Positions 53,820-64,000 of a stretch of DNA of 64,000 bases are shown piece by piece; position 1 is the first letter of the stretch; every line of letters starts with the position of its first letter. A model generated the notes under the pieces. The model saw only the letters and a list, made by a program, of their open reading frames with translations. It did no database searches and was not told the origin of the DNA. The stretch comes from Zanthoxylum bungeanum (taxonomy: Eukaryota; Streptophyta; Magnoliopsida; Sapindales; Rutaceae): NCBI GenBank assembly GCA_019454045.1, contig SKCR01021088.1:1-64000 (forward strand). Reading direction: 5' to 3'. Both the position numbers and the translations under genes were made by a program.

Positions 53820-56800
53820 ATGAGACTCCACATCCTCCTTCTCCTCCTCCTCCTCCTCCTCCTCCACATTTCACAGTCCCGCACAATTCCAGAACAGAAA
53901 GCCCTTCTCTCTATAAGAGCATCCATTACAGGCGACGACCAATCGTCGCTCGCCGCGTGGAATGCCACTAGCAGCCACTGCACGTGGCCTGGCGTCACAT
54001 GCGACTCCCGACGTTACGTCACTTCCTTGGACCTCTCCGGTCTCAACCTCTCTGGCACTCTCTCTCCCGACGTGGCCCACCTCCGTTTCATGCAAAACCT
54101 CTCCGTCGCCGCCAACCAACTCTCCGGCCCCATTCCACCGGAGATCTCCGCCCTCTCCTCTCTCCGTCACTTGAACCTCTCCAACAATGTCTTCAATGGC
54201 TCATTCCCCTCACGGCTGTCACAGCTCGGTAACTTACAAGTTCTCGACTTGTATAACAACAACCTGACCGGTGACTTACCGCTTGCTGTTACCCAGCTGA
54301 GAAACTTACGTCATTTGCATCTGGGTGGAAACTATTTCTCCGGTCAGATCCCGCCGGAGTACGGCAGCTGGGAGTTGCTGGAATACTTGGCGGTTTCTGG
54401 AAACGAGCTCGAAGGCAAAATACCGGCCGAAATCGGTAACTTAACGAAGCTACAGCAGCTCTACATTGGTTATTACAACAGTTATACCGGCGGTTTGCCT
54501 CCAGAAATCGGAAACTTGTCGTCGTTAGTACGATTCGACGCTGCCAACTGTGGGCTAACGGGCGAAATACCGACCGATATAGAAAGGCTGCAGAACTTGG
54601 ATACTCTGTTTCTTCAAGTGAATGCTCTTTCTGGGTCATTAACAACAGAGCTGGGTTATTTAAAGAGCTTGAAGTCAATGGATTTGTCAAACAATATATT
54701 TACTGGCGAGATACCTGAATCATTTGCCGAGTTAAAGAACTTGACGCTTTTGAACCTGTTTAGAAACAAGCTTCACGGAGCAATCCCCGAGTTTATTGGC
54801 GAGATGCCGGAGCTTGAGGTTTTGCAGTTGTGGGAGAATAATTTTACTGGAAGCATCCCTCAAAGATTAGGCTCAAATGGCAAGTTGAAGTTTCTCGATC
54901 TTTCGTCTAACAAATTGACAGGAACTTTGCCACCAGATATGTGTGCTGGCAACTGTTTGCAAACTTTAATAACGTTGGGGAACTTTTTGTTTGGTCCAAT
55001 TCCTGAATCTTTGGGAAAATGTGAGTCCTTGAGTCGTATTCGTATGGGAGAAAATTTCCTTAACGGATCAATACCAAAAGGTCTGTTCGGGTTACCGAAT
55101 CTTAGTCAAGTGGAGCTGCAGGATAATTACTTAACCGGAGAGTTTCCAGTGTCTGATTCTCTCTCCGTCAGTTTGGGTCAAATTAGTTTGTCTAACAACC
55201 AGCTTTCGGGTTCATTACCGGCGAGTGTCGGCAATTTTCCCGGTGTCCAGAAGCTTTTGCTTGATGGGAACAAGTTCTCAGGCCAAATCCCACTCGAGAT
55301 TGGTAAATTACAGCAGCTTTCAAAGTTGGATTTTAGTCATAACCAGTTTTCGGGCAGGATTTCTCCAGAGATTAGCCAATGCAAGCTTTTAACTTTTGTT
55401 GATCTGAGTAGAAATGAACTTTCTGGGGAGATTCCTAATCAGCTTACAGGTATGAGGATCTTGAATTATCTGAATTTATCAAGAAATCACCTTGTGGGTA
55501 CCATCCCTGCTTCTATAGCTAGTATGCAGAGTTTAACAAGTGTTGATTTTTCCTACAACAATCTTTCTGGTTTAGTTCCTGGAACTGGTCAGTTTAGTTA
55601 CTTCAATTACACTTCGTTTTTGGGTAATCCGGAACTCTGTGGTCCTTACTTGGGGCCTTGCAAAGATGGTGTTGCTAATGGTACCCACCAGCATCATGTT
55701 AAAGGTCCATTATCTGCTTCCGTGAAGTTGTTGCTTGTTATTGTTTTGCTTGTGTGCTCGATTGCATTTGCAGTTGCTGCAATCATCAAGGCAAGATCAT
55801 TGAAGAAGGCTAGTGACTCTCGCGCTTGGAAATTAACTGCATTCCAGCGCTTGGACTTCACTTGTGATGACGTTCTTGATTGCTTGAAGGAGGATAATAT
55901 AATCGGAAAAGGTGGTGCAGGGATTGTCTACAAAGGGGGGATGCCAAATGGTGATCAAGTTGCAGTTAAAAGACTACCTGCGATGAGCCGCGGTTCTTCT
56001 CATGATCATGGATTCAATGCTGAGATACAAACTTTGGGGAGGATTAGACATAGACATATTGTAAGGTTACTGGGGTTCTGTTCTAACCATGAGACTAATC
56101 TTCTGGTCTATGAGTACATGCCAAATGGGAGCTTGGGGGAGGTTCTTCACGGCAAGAAAGGTGGTCATTTGCATTGGTATACGAGGTATAAGATTGCTGT
56201 GGAGGCTGCAAAGGGGCTTTGCTATCTTCATCATGATTGTTCACCGTTGATTGTTCATCGTGATGTGAAATCAAACAACATCCTTCTCGATTCCAATTTT
56301 GAAGCTCATGTTGCTGATTTTGGCCTTGCCAAGTTCTTGCAAGACTCAGGCACATCAGAATGCATGTCTGCTATTGCTGGTTCCTATGGATATATTGCTC
56401 CAGGTATGATTTGATCTTGGAATTATTAAATTTAATTATTTTATTTCTCTGTAGAGATTTTATCCATTAATTGTCTTAAAAGTACTTTTGACCCATAATG
56501 TTTTAAGTTGAGATCTTGCATTATCTACATAATTTTCTTTGTATTTAGATCTGGTTTGACTTTACGTTCCTGTAAACATAATTGCTGCTTGGAAATTGTC
56601 TTTGAAACTGCTAGTTCCCCTGTTCAGCCATCCCCAGGCTTCTGTACTGAAAATACTAGGCAGCTTTCAAAGTACATATTTATGATAATTAGCTTTTTGT
56701 CTATTAATGTGTTTACATGTTAAGAAAATCACTAGAGTCCAAAAAATTTGATGATTGTTACTTTTTCCAATTGTGGTATTACTATTTTGCAACAAATTTT

Positions 56801-57345
56801 GAACCAACATAACTAATAAAGAGCAAATTTTTTTTTAAACCTGTAATTTCATTTCTATCTGTTTAGGTTTTCAATTGTAGATCAATGTTGTCTTTGCAGA
56901 ATATGCTTACACTTTGAAGGTTGATGAGAAGAGTGATGTGTACAGCTTTGGTGTAGTCCTCTTAGAACTAGTCACTGGCAGGAAACCAGTTGGAGAATTT
57001 GGTGATGGTGTGGACATAGTTCAATGGGTTCGAAAAATGACAGACTCCAACAAGGAAGGGGTTCTTAAAATACTCGATACACGACTCCCCTCGGTACCTC
57101 TCAATGAGGTGATGCACGTGTTCTACGTTGCAATGCTGTGTGTCGAAGAACAGGCCGTAGAGCGCCCAACAATGCGTGAAGTGGTTCAAATTCTAACCGA
57201 GCTGCCAAAGTCACCAAGTTCAAAACAGGGAGAAGAGTCCTCACCATCATCAGGCACAACTAGTATAGACTCACCTAATGCATCAGCTAAGGACCCAAAA
57301 GATCATCAAAGGCCATCACCACCACCAGATCTTCTTAGCATTTAA
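53820..57345 (+). CDS. BAM1: BAM1-like LRR receptor-like kinase (two exons, join 53820-56403, 56900-57345)
   Basis: The spliced frame is 3030 nt, 1009 residues, close to the usual length of Arabidopsis BAM1. In order: a leucine-rich signal peptide (residues 1-20), an N-cap with Cys54 and Cys61, about 20 LRRs (roughly 65-600), a C-cap with Cys607 and Cys614, one membrane helix (about 637-658) and a kinase domain (about 690-965). The kinase has the loop GKGGAG (696-701), Lys717, Asp815 in HRD and Asp833 in DFG, so it should be active. The tail is Ser/Pro-rich and ends [11 protein letters not shown] kinases sit in the plasma membrane and sense CLE peptides in meristem and vascular development. 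Residue 787 is Tyr in WYTRYKIA, where relatives have Asp. BAM1 versus BAM2 cannot be settled here. Confidence 0.95.
53831..53866 (+). repeat. CTC/TCC trinucleotide repeat in the signal peptide
   Basis: A run of CTC/TCC triplets encodes about ten consecutive leucines of the hydrophobic core of the signal peptide. Length changes in steps of three would alter the signal peptide without breaking the frame. Confidence 0.8.
56404..56899 (+). other. Intron of the BAM1-like gene (496 bp, phase 1)
   Basis: GT of GTATGATTTG (56404) to AG of TCTTTGCAG (56899). It splits the Glu codon of the conserved IAPEYAY sequence at the end of the activation segment. The intron is T-rich. If retained, translation stops three codons in (TGA at 56412-56414), giving a receptor without the C-terminal kinase lobe. 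Confidence 0.92.
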
Positions 57346-60300
57346 AGTGTTTTGTGAGCAAGGAGTGTTTTTCTCTCTCTAAATTTCCATGAATCTTGCT
57401 AGTTTTTATTTTTAGTTTTAGTTTTTCTTCAAGGCTGTTCGGGCGGGTTTTTTTTTTTTTTTTTTTTTTTCTTGGGTATTACTCTTAACTAATTAAGGTG
57501 TTAAATGTTTGGTGTATTTCATTTATGTACAGTAAGATTTGTGGGTGGGGGGTATTTTAATTTCTTTCCTTAGAAGCTCTCTCTTCATCGTGTCAATGTA
57601 GTAATTATTAACTGCTGCTTCACTCTTCTGTCAACTCTGCAAAACTCAAGCTCAATAGTGTAAACATCAAGGCAAGGAAGGATCAAAATATTCAAAATCA
57701 GTGTCTCTAACAAGTATTAATGACTTGTGACTGAAAAAAATTGAAATGTGACACATATGGGTTAGGTTTTGCATCCATAGAGAAACGTGTTATTATTTAT
57801 TAATTTATTATCAATGTGCCTTTCAATTACCGAGACAGTGGGTTTTTTTTTTTAAGTGTTAAATTAAAGAGAGTGAAAAAAGGAAAAACTCGGAGTCTCT
57901 GGCATTAACAGGTTACAGGTCAAATGAGTGCTTGTTTCCGTCTTAAAGAGGCAATGATTTGAAATTTCCAAGTTCTTATCTTCTGCCCGCCATTACTCTA
58001 ACGTAACCTGTACTGTACGAGCAATGGTCCATGATTTTCAATTCATGGTTTCATTTAATGGGGGCAAGTGCAAATGTTTGCCTACTTACCTTTGCCCCTT
58101 TTCTTGGGACACAAAAATGAGAGCATGCCATGTACCATGCACGTGATTCATATGCATTGCAAGATGTGTGTTGTTTCAGAATCAGCGCAAGACTGCCTTT
58201 GGCTTTAGGTTGTTCAAACTTCAAAAACACAGAATCCTGAAATGGAGAAATTTATTATTGAAATTACTCGGGTACCCTACAAATACGATCTTGGGTTGGT
58301 GAAAATTAACTTGGCAGGAAAAGGACGTATCTTGAATTTCATATTTGTAGGGTACAAATTGGAGTCAAATTTGGACATAATTAATTTATTACATTATTTT
58401 CTGTATAACTATATAAATAGCTTAGGTGGTGACAAAAGCGTACGTTCCATTTGGTAGCGTTTGATGTATCTTTTCTCTGATTTGTAGGGCTCAGATGCTA
58501 CGAGATCAACGGTGAATGATTGAATTCCGGATTGGATATTATTTAATGAGTGACCTGGCACGTCCCATCACTTCTGATTGTGGGTCTCTAAGATAGACTT
58601 TTGATTGATGGATGTGGAATTGGATAAGCATTGCAATGTTTGTTTTAGTACTTTGGTTTGGCTTATATAACATTAAATCATTTGTGTTTCCTTTAACTTC
58701 ATTTAAGATATAAAAAATATTTTCAAAAAAAATTAAAGATATAAAAATGAAAAATGAGTGAAACCCTCTCATCATCATTAAATTAAGTGAAATTCTAAAC
58801 ATCTTTTAAAATTAAATGAGAATGCTAAAAAATTTCAAAGTATAGTATTAAAAATCATCAATTTTGATCAAGATTTGAGATCTAACCATGTGGTTCGGGA
58901 TTTTAGATATTTGTCATCTTAATTTAAATAATGGATATTCGAGACGATTTTGTAATCGTAAATCACAATTGGGACGAGATAAGACAATATCGATTCAGCA
59001 CAAGATGTCTCGATTAGCGATGGTCATCTCTATCTTAATAAAATATAAAATATTTATAACAAAATTTCATTTAATTTTGAAATATGAAAGTCATTAATTG
59101 TATAAAAAAAAATCATGATTTTGCTATTTTCCTTTTTCTTACGTACTCTCAGTTTTATTTATTATTTTGAAATCGTTGAAAACTCCAACGCCAAACCAAT
59201 AATTTCGGGCTTAAGTAGAATAGATAAAACTTCCGGCTGTTTCAGATTTTAGAAAAAACACATTCTTTGAATTCGAACTCATGACCTCAAGATGAGATTA
59301 TGAACTCTACACCACCAATTATCCAACCTAAAGAAACAATTATGAATCATACGAAAACATCTGCACAGTCAACTTCTATTATTTCTCTTTTTTTCCCCTC
59401 TGAAATTCATTTGCATGAACATGAAAATAAAGCGGGAATAGTGATTTCAGAGCATAAGTGTTACTTCTAAATAAATAAATGTAGTATTTGAACGATCCGT
59501 AACATCAACGATCAGACGTTCAGAAACAGTGAACTGGCAGACTGTAAAATTTCTGACGGTCAGGTATCTGAATTTTTTTGTTTCTTTGCCAAGGATTCAC
59601 GTAATCTTCTTTTACTGTTTTTTATCGCTTGTTCGTATTACTTTGTTCGATTTGGCATTTTTACTTTACATTCCAATTATTTCCCCCTGAAAAATCGACA
59701 CTGAATTCAAAAACTAAGAAATTAATCAGCATGCAATGTAATTAGTAAAATAATTGGCAGGTTAAACAGGGAAAATAGATCATTTGAACCTAATCCCACC
59801 TACTCAAGCCAGAAATTAGTAAATAGTAAATACACAAGTAAATGCCAAACTTGTGATTAACAAATAGATAATTTAGACATTGGATCTAACCACTAGAAAA
59901 ATACTTGGCTTATAAATAACTCACTCACCCTCTCAGTCATTACTAATGCCTCATGGTGGTGCATTTTCAAGTAGATTAGGGCTCTTATATGTCAACGTCA
60001 AGTGCAAGAGTGGATGATTTTGAAGGGAGATTTTTTATTTACATTATAAAATTGAATGCGCTAAAAAATATGAGACCAATATTACTTTCAATAATTTTAG
60101 ATTGTTAATGGACTTCTCCAAGATCTAATTAGGTTTTGTTGAGTTGCGGGGGCTTTTGATTTTTTTCCCAAGTCCTCATTTGATGATAATATTGTCAATA
60201 AGCCAATGTATTTGACAAGTTAGCACTCGAACGTCCATATTGTTCTTTTATTTTCAATGGAAGGGATTGCAAAGTTTTCTAATATCGCTTTTTAACCAAT

Positions 60301-61524
60301 GTGCTTATGATCGCTAATTGTATTTTGACACGTTGATTACACTTGCTTATTAGTTTAAGTGAGAAATGATTAGGTCGTTAATCCCAATTTTCATTCATTG
60401 TGTTGCATATTAAGTTAAGTGAAATGTGATTATGTAATTAATTCCACTAACTGAAGTTTTTGGAAGCTTTGTTTACTTCGGAAGATCATTGTCTCGGGTC
60501 TCCAACATAAGTTTCCTTCGTAGTAAACTCTATCTAGAGTTATCAACCACGTATCTTCCAGATTTGATGTGCTTTATCCTATGTGAGTAGTTCGTGTCAA
60601 GTGACGTCAGTAAGACACGTGTTTCAATATTATTGGTTGTTTTACCGCAAGCATAATTCCACTAAAAATCTTAGGGTAATAATTTGACACCTACAACAAT
60701 AAATTACTTATTTTACATATTTCTAATTACTTCAGGAAACAAATAATATGTTAGAGTCATAGTTACCACCAATAAAAGGGATCCCAAAAAAAAAAAAAAC
60801 ACACTCCTCGTGGTGGCATTCAGCTTCATATGAAATGTTCCTAAAAACATCAAATGGAGAGGACAAGAAAATTAGGAACCAAAAAGGAAACAGGATATAA
60901 TTGAATTGTTAAAATAAATTAATCCGTGGTCTTAAGATTCCCTTTGAATGGATTTCAATCGAAATTTGAAGGGGATTTTTATAAAAGTGAGCAAACCCCA
61001 ATTTGAAAAACAAGAGCCACATCACAAAAAGCTCATAAAAGACAAACTACTTTATAAAGAAAATTGCACCAAACATTGGACACTAAATAACAGGGCAGCT
61101 ACTTTTTTTTATTTGTCAAGCAAATTAGCCTATCTTTTTGATACAACAATGAAAGTACTTTCCACATTTTAACATATATGTTTTAAAATTATTATTATAT
61201 TATCTTGTTTAAAAAAAAATTAGAAGAAAATATGCTGTAATAGCAATAGATGTAACATGGAAATGAAACTTTCTGTCACTTTCTCCTTTTTCAATTTCTA
61301 TTTTCTCTTTTTTCATTTGTCTATCTTTTAATTTTTATAGCATTGTCGGTGGTCCTGGGCCTCCTTAAAAGCTTTTCAATATGGATCCCAGCTAATATCA
61401 TGCAACTGTGTATTACAATATCATCTAGAATGGTAATCGCTTACCAAAAAGTTCAATGTAAATACTTTCCCATAAATCTATCACTTTATTTTTTTCAATG
61501 TTTATCCTTTCGTTGTTTTTTTTA
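57346..61524. other. 3' UTR and intergenic DNA; no gene seen
   Basis: A run of 23 T lies at 57448-57470 in the likely 3' UTR. The remaining 4 kb are AT-rich with only short ORFs lacking any domain. 58272-58355 holds a perfect 14-bp inverted repeat. 59265-59340, read on the minus strand, has GTGGTGTAGAG and GAGTTCGAATTC, perhaps the tRNA-like part of an old SINE. A poly-A run is near 60786-60800. Confidence 0.45.
58272..58355. repeat. Perfect 14-bp inverted repeat with a 56-nt loop
   Basis: GTACCCTACAAATA (58272-58285) is followed by its exact reverse complement (58342-58355). The arms do not extend further. It could be a MITE remnant or a stem-loop. No function is implied. Confidence 0.6.
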
Positions 61525-62090
61525 CACTACAATGAATTATGCCTTTTAGCGTCGTAAATAATATTTGACGCCAAATATCAAGATTTTAGCGACGAAACTA
61601 ATATTCGACGTCAAATATTCAACTTTTTTCGTCGAAAAAAAGTATCGACGCTAAAAGTACACTTATAGCATCGAAACATATTCGACGCTAACTTATTTTA
61701 CTATTCTAATAATTTTTGACGCTAAACGTTATACTTTTAGCGTCACATATATTTGTCGACGCCAAAAACTATACATTTAGCTTCGACTAAGTAGCGTCGC
61801 TAAAGATTAGGAAGATTCCACCGACAATGTAGACTTTTAGCGTCGACTTATTTCATCGTCCAATATAACCTATAGCGTCAGAAAATTTAATTTAGCGTCG
61901 GAAAATATTGGACGCCAAATACAGTCTTTAGCGTCGCAATTTTTGAATTCGACGCGAAAAGTTATTCTCGTCGACATTTCATCGTCCACTGTTGGCGTCT
62001 GATTATTTCGACGCTAAAACTATTTTGCGTAAAAAATATGGTTTTTGACGTCGATTTATTTCGACGCTAAAGGGTATAATTTTTGTAGTG
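61525..62090. mobile_element. Small non-autonomous CACTA element
   Basis: 566 bp, starting CACTACAATGAATTATG and ending ATTTTTGTAGTG, so both ends carry the CACTACAA inverted terminus. It is flanked by the 3-bp TSD TTA (61522-61524 and 62091-62093), as expected for CACTA. The interior is almost entirely TTTAGCGTCG and CGACGCTAAA words in both orientations, the subterminal repeats that bind the transposase. No coding capacity. Confidence 0.88.
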
Positions 62091-63404
62091 TTAGAAACAA
62101 ATTGTGGCATTAAAAGAAAAACTATTAATGCTGGTGGAAGATTCATCCATCCACAAGCCAGATACACTTGGTCATTATAAGCACGCTTGGCAAAACTATC
62201 AGCTAGAACATTACAGGCACTCGGCCTTGATTGGAACTTAATAAGATTTAGTGACGGAAATCATCATATGCTTTATTCCTAAGCAATCTCATGTAATTGA
62301 GCGAACTTCAAGAACTACGGATCACGATTTTGTAAGAACAAAAACCCTTTCAATATCAAGTTAAACTCTCAAAAAATTTATTATTGAAAACTCTTTTTTA
62401 TTTCTTGTCATAATCTTGAAATTGTTTTGTTATGAAACAAAACCTCTTTGAGATCAAATAGAACGTCTAAAAAACCTACCTTTAGCAAGTATTCTGTATT
62501 CTTGAAGCAATATTGCTAACTATTTAGAGACGCTACAAAGATCACCAATTATTGATAAGTCTTGATAATAATTCAATCAGGAACTATGAGATAATTCACT
62601 CTCACACATACTTTGGTGTTAAATGCTAATAGTTATTCTTTATTCAAAATTTCTTATTAAAATTACAAGTCAAATACATCTTTAAATAGGTCCATTATAA
62701 AATCATAAGTTAACTTAAACAAGGAAAATTAATTAAACTAAAATACTTTAAAAACAAAAATCATAATTGAACTAATAAAACTAAGTCTTAAGCTAAATAA
62801 GACTCAAAATTTTGTGTGTGGCCTTTTAAAATAACATTAGAGTTCATCTCATCACTTAAATATAACATAAAAATTTAAAACATATAATCTAAAGATGTAG
62901 GGATTTATTGAAATCGAAGTTTGACTAGGAATTCTAAATTTATCTTTAACGTAAACTATAAAGTTGTAGGTTTTTGAGTTCTCTTTATAAAGCAACTTGA
63001 ATAACGAAAATCAGAAATCGTTTCAGAAAGTTATAACCAAAATATGAAAATTACATAAATCTCATTGATTGTCTAGGTGATATTCTCTTGAAACTTTTTA
63101 ATTGAATTTAATCAAGAACCTCTTTTTTGATATATCTCAAGTATTTTGGTTTTTTTTTTTCTGAAAAAAATGAAATTTTATATTTTAGAGTTATATAATG
63201 TCCAATTCTCGTATCTTAGATTAGATCATTTAGACGTGGAATTGAATTAATTAGGAATCTCATCTCTAACTCAACCTACTTATTTTATACTGTTCCCCTT
63301 CCCAAGAACAAGTCCACACATTTTTATAGTCTGTTATATGGTGCCTTTTTGGTCGAAGAGAGAAATTACGAAATATATTTAATATGGTGCATATTATTAT
63401 TAGT
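62091..63404. other. AT-rich intergenic DNA; nothing recognised
   Basis: There is no ORF with a domain and no repeat with definable ends. The sequence is AT-rich, with a T run near 63151-63160. Confidence 0.5.
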
Positions 63405-63416
63405 AGGTTTTATTAG

Positions 63417-63591
63417 GTCCCAATGGGTGTGGTTTGGTGGTGTATGGTCCAGGATTTCACCTTGAAGTTCTGGGTTCGAATTCAGGGGGTGCACTTCTTA
63501 TAAGAGTCTGTGACAGCCGGGAGTTTTACATGCGCCGTAATCCAGAATGAGTGGTTTGATTGCGGGGTTTCCATCGTTCAAAAAAAAAAAA
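63417..63591 (+). mobile_element. tRNA-derived SINE with 12-bp TSD
   Basis: A Pol III A box-like TGGTTTGGTGG (63430-63440) and B box GGTTCGAATTC (63473-63483) lie 32 bp apart. The element ends in a 13-A tail and is flanked by the perfect 12-bp TSD AGGTTTTATTAG (63405-63416 and 63592-63603). Length is about 175 bp. The perfect TSD suggests a fairly recent insertion. SINEs are moved by LINE enzymes. Confidence 0.88.
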
Positions 63592-63603
63592 AGGTTTTAT
63601 TAG

Positions 63604-64000
63604 TAGCAAAATTTTAAATAAGACTCAAAACAAGCCCAATCCATGTTTTAATTTTTGAATCGATTGCCGTTCGATACAAGATTGAAGACTTTGATACACA
63701 TTTGGGAATTTTTTTTTTTTTTTTTTTTTTTTTTAAAGGAAGTTTGGTATGTTAAATAAATGCAGCTATGCCTATTGAAATTGTTAGTGGTAGGTACCTT
63801 TACTTATCCCCATATGTGTGTCCTCCTTTAATGTTCTATGTCTCATTTATTGATTTATTTGACTAAATTTAACAGAGGCTTTGAATTTAGAGTAACATTC
63901 ATTTACAGCATTTGATAGACGAAGCTAACATCATGGTTTTAAAATCGGACAGGATCGACCGGTTCCATCGATCCATCAGAGAACCATCTCGTTTTCGATC
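63604..64000. other. Intergenic DNA with poly-T run and a truncated MITE-like start
   Basis: A run of 26 T lies at 63709-63734. From about 63937, GGTTTTAAAATCGGACAGGA and GACCGGTTCCATCGATC resemble the start of the element at 35252, cut by the window end. No gene. Confidence 0.4.

Noticed and set aside
53699..54170. Minus-strand ORFs over the start of the BAM1-like gene
   Set aside because: They are shadows of the sense coding frame, with arginine runs that are the complement of the CTC repeat.
56404..56414. Single-exon reading of the receptor kinase ending at 56414
   Set aside because: The last three codons lie in the intron. Splicing at GT 56404 and AG 56899 restores the conserved kinase sequence and gives a full-length protein.
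59265..59340. Second SINE on the minus strand
   Set aside because: A and B box-like words are present, but I could not find a tail or a TSD, so it is noted only as a possible remnant.

Overview
This is a eudicot plant nuclear window dominated by transposable elements, with one clearly functional host gene. The case for a plant is: a full-length CLAVATA1/BAM-class LRR receptor kinase with a GT..AG intron, plant-type Ty3/gypsy (chromovirus and Tat-like), Ty1/copia, hAT, CACTA and MITE elements, and a tRNA-derived SINE. I cannot name the family or species from sequence alone.

Layout. 1-947 is the U3 end of a minus-strand LTR that runs off the left edge. 948-29601 is one decayed chromovirus (gag, protease, RT, RNase H, integrase, chromodomain, 3' LTR). 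Part of its pol is tandemly duplicated, and two later insertions split it. Element A (5111-9694, TSD CACAC, LTRs almost identical) sits in the second integrase copy. Array B (11513-29312, TSD ATGAG) sits in the 3' LTR and has the form LTR-internal-LTR-internal-LTR. A and B belong to one family whose LTRs begin TGTAGGCACTGC. They carry a tRNA-Arg-like primer-binding site and, in B, a Tat/Ogre-like gag, but no protease, RT, RNase H or integrase. Two solo LTRs of the same family lie at 30474-33396 (TSD ACGTT) and 49747-52786 (minus strand, TSD ATACC).

30-49 kb is an AT-rich patchwork: a MULE-like foldback MITE, three hAT-type MITEs with 8-bp TSDs, a four-fold 424-bp tandem array, and a degenerate Ty1/copia element whose 3' LTR is interrupted by a decayed autonomous hAT transposon.

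53820-57345 is a BAM1-like receptor kinase (two exons, 1009 residues). Downstream is AT-rich intergenic DNA with a small CACTA element (61525-62090, TSD TTA) and a tRNA-derived SINE (63417-63591, 12-bp TSD).

The most unusual material is in the TGTAGGC family. First, where pol should be, all three internal regions hold a long field of short hairpins whose two arms change together, so the pairing survives while the sequence does not. Second, each full-length LTR carries two copies of a ~96-nt motif whose ends, and one internal stem, also show compensatory changes. Third, the B array is a heterologous dimer bounded by a single target-site duplication. Several frameshifts fall in homopolymers, and one stretch of the middle LTR is full of one-base deletions, so consensus errors should be excluded before counting mutations there.
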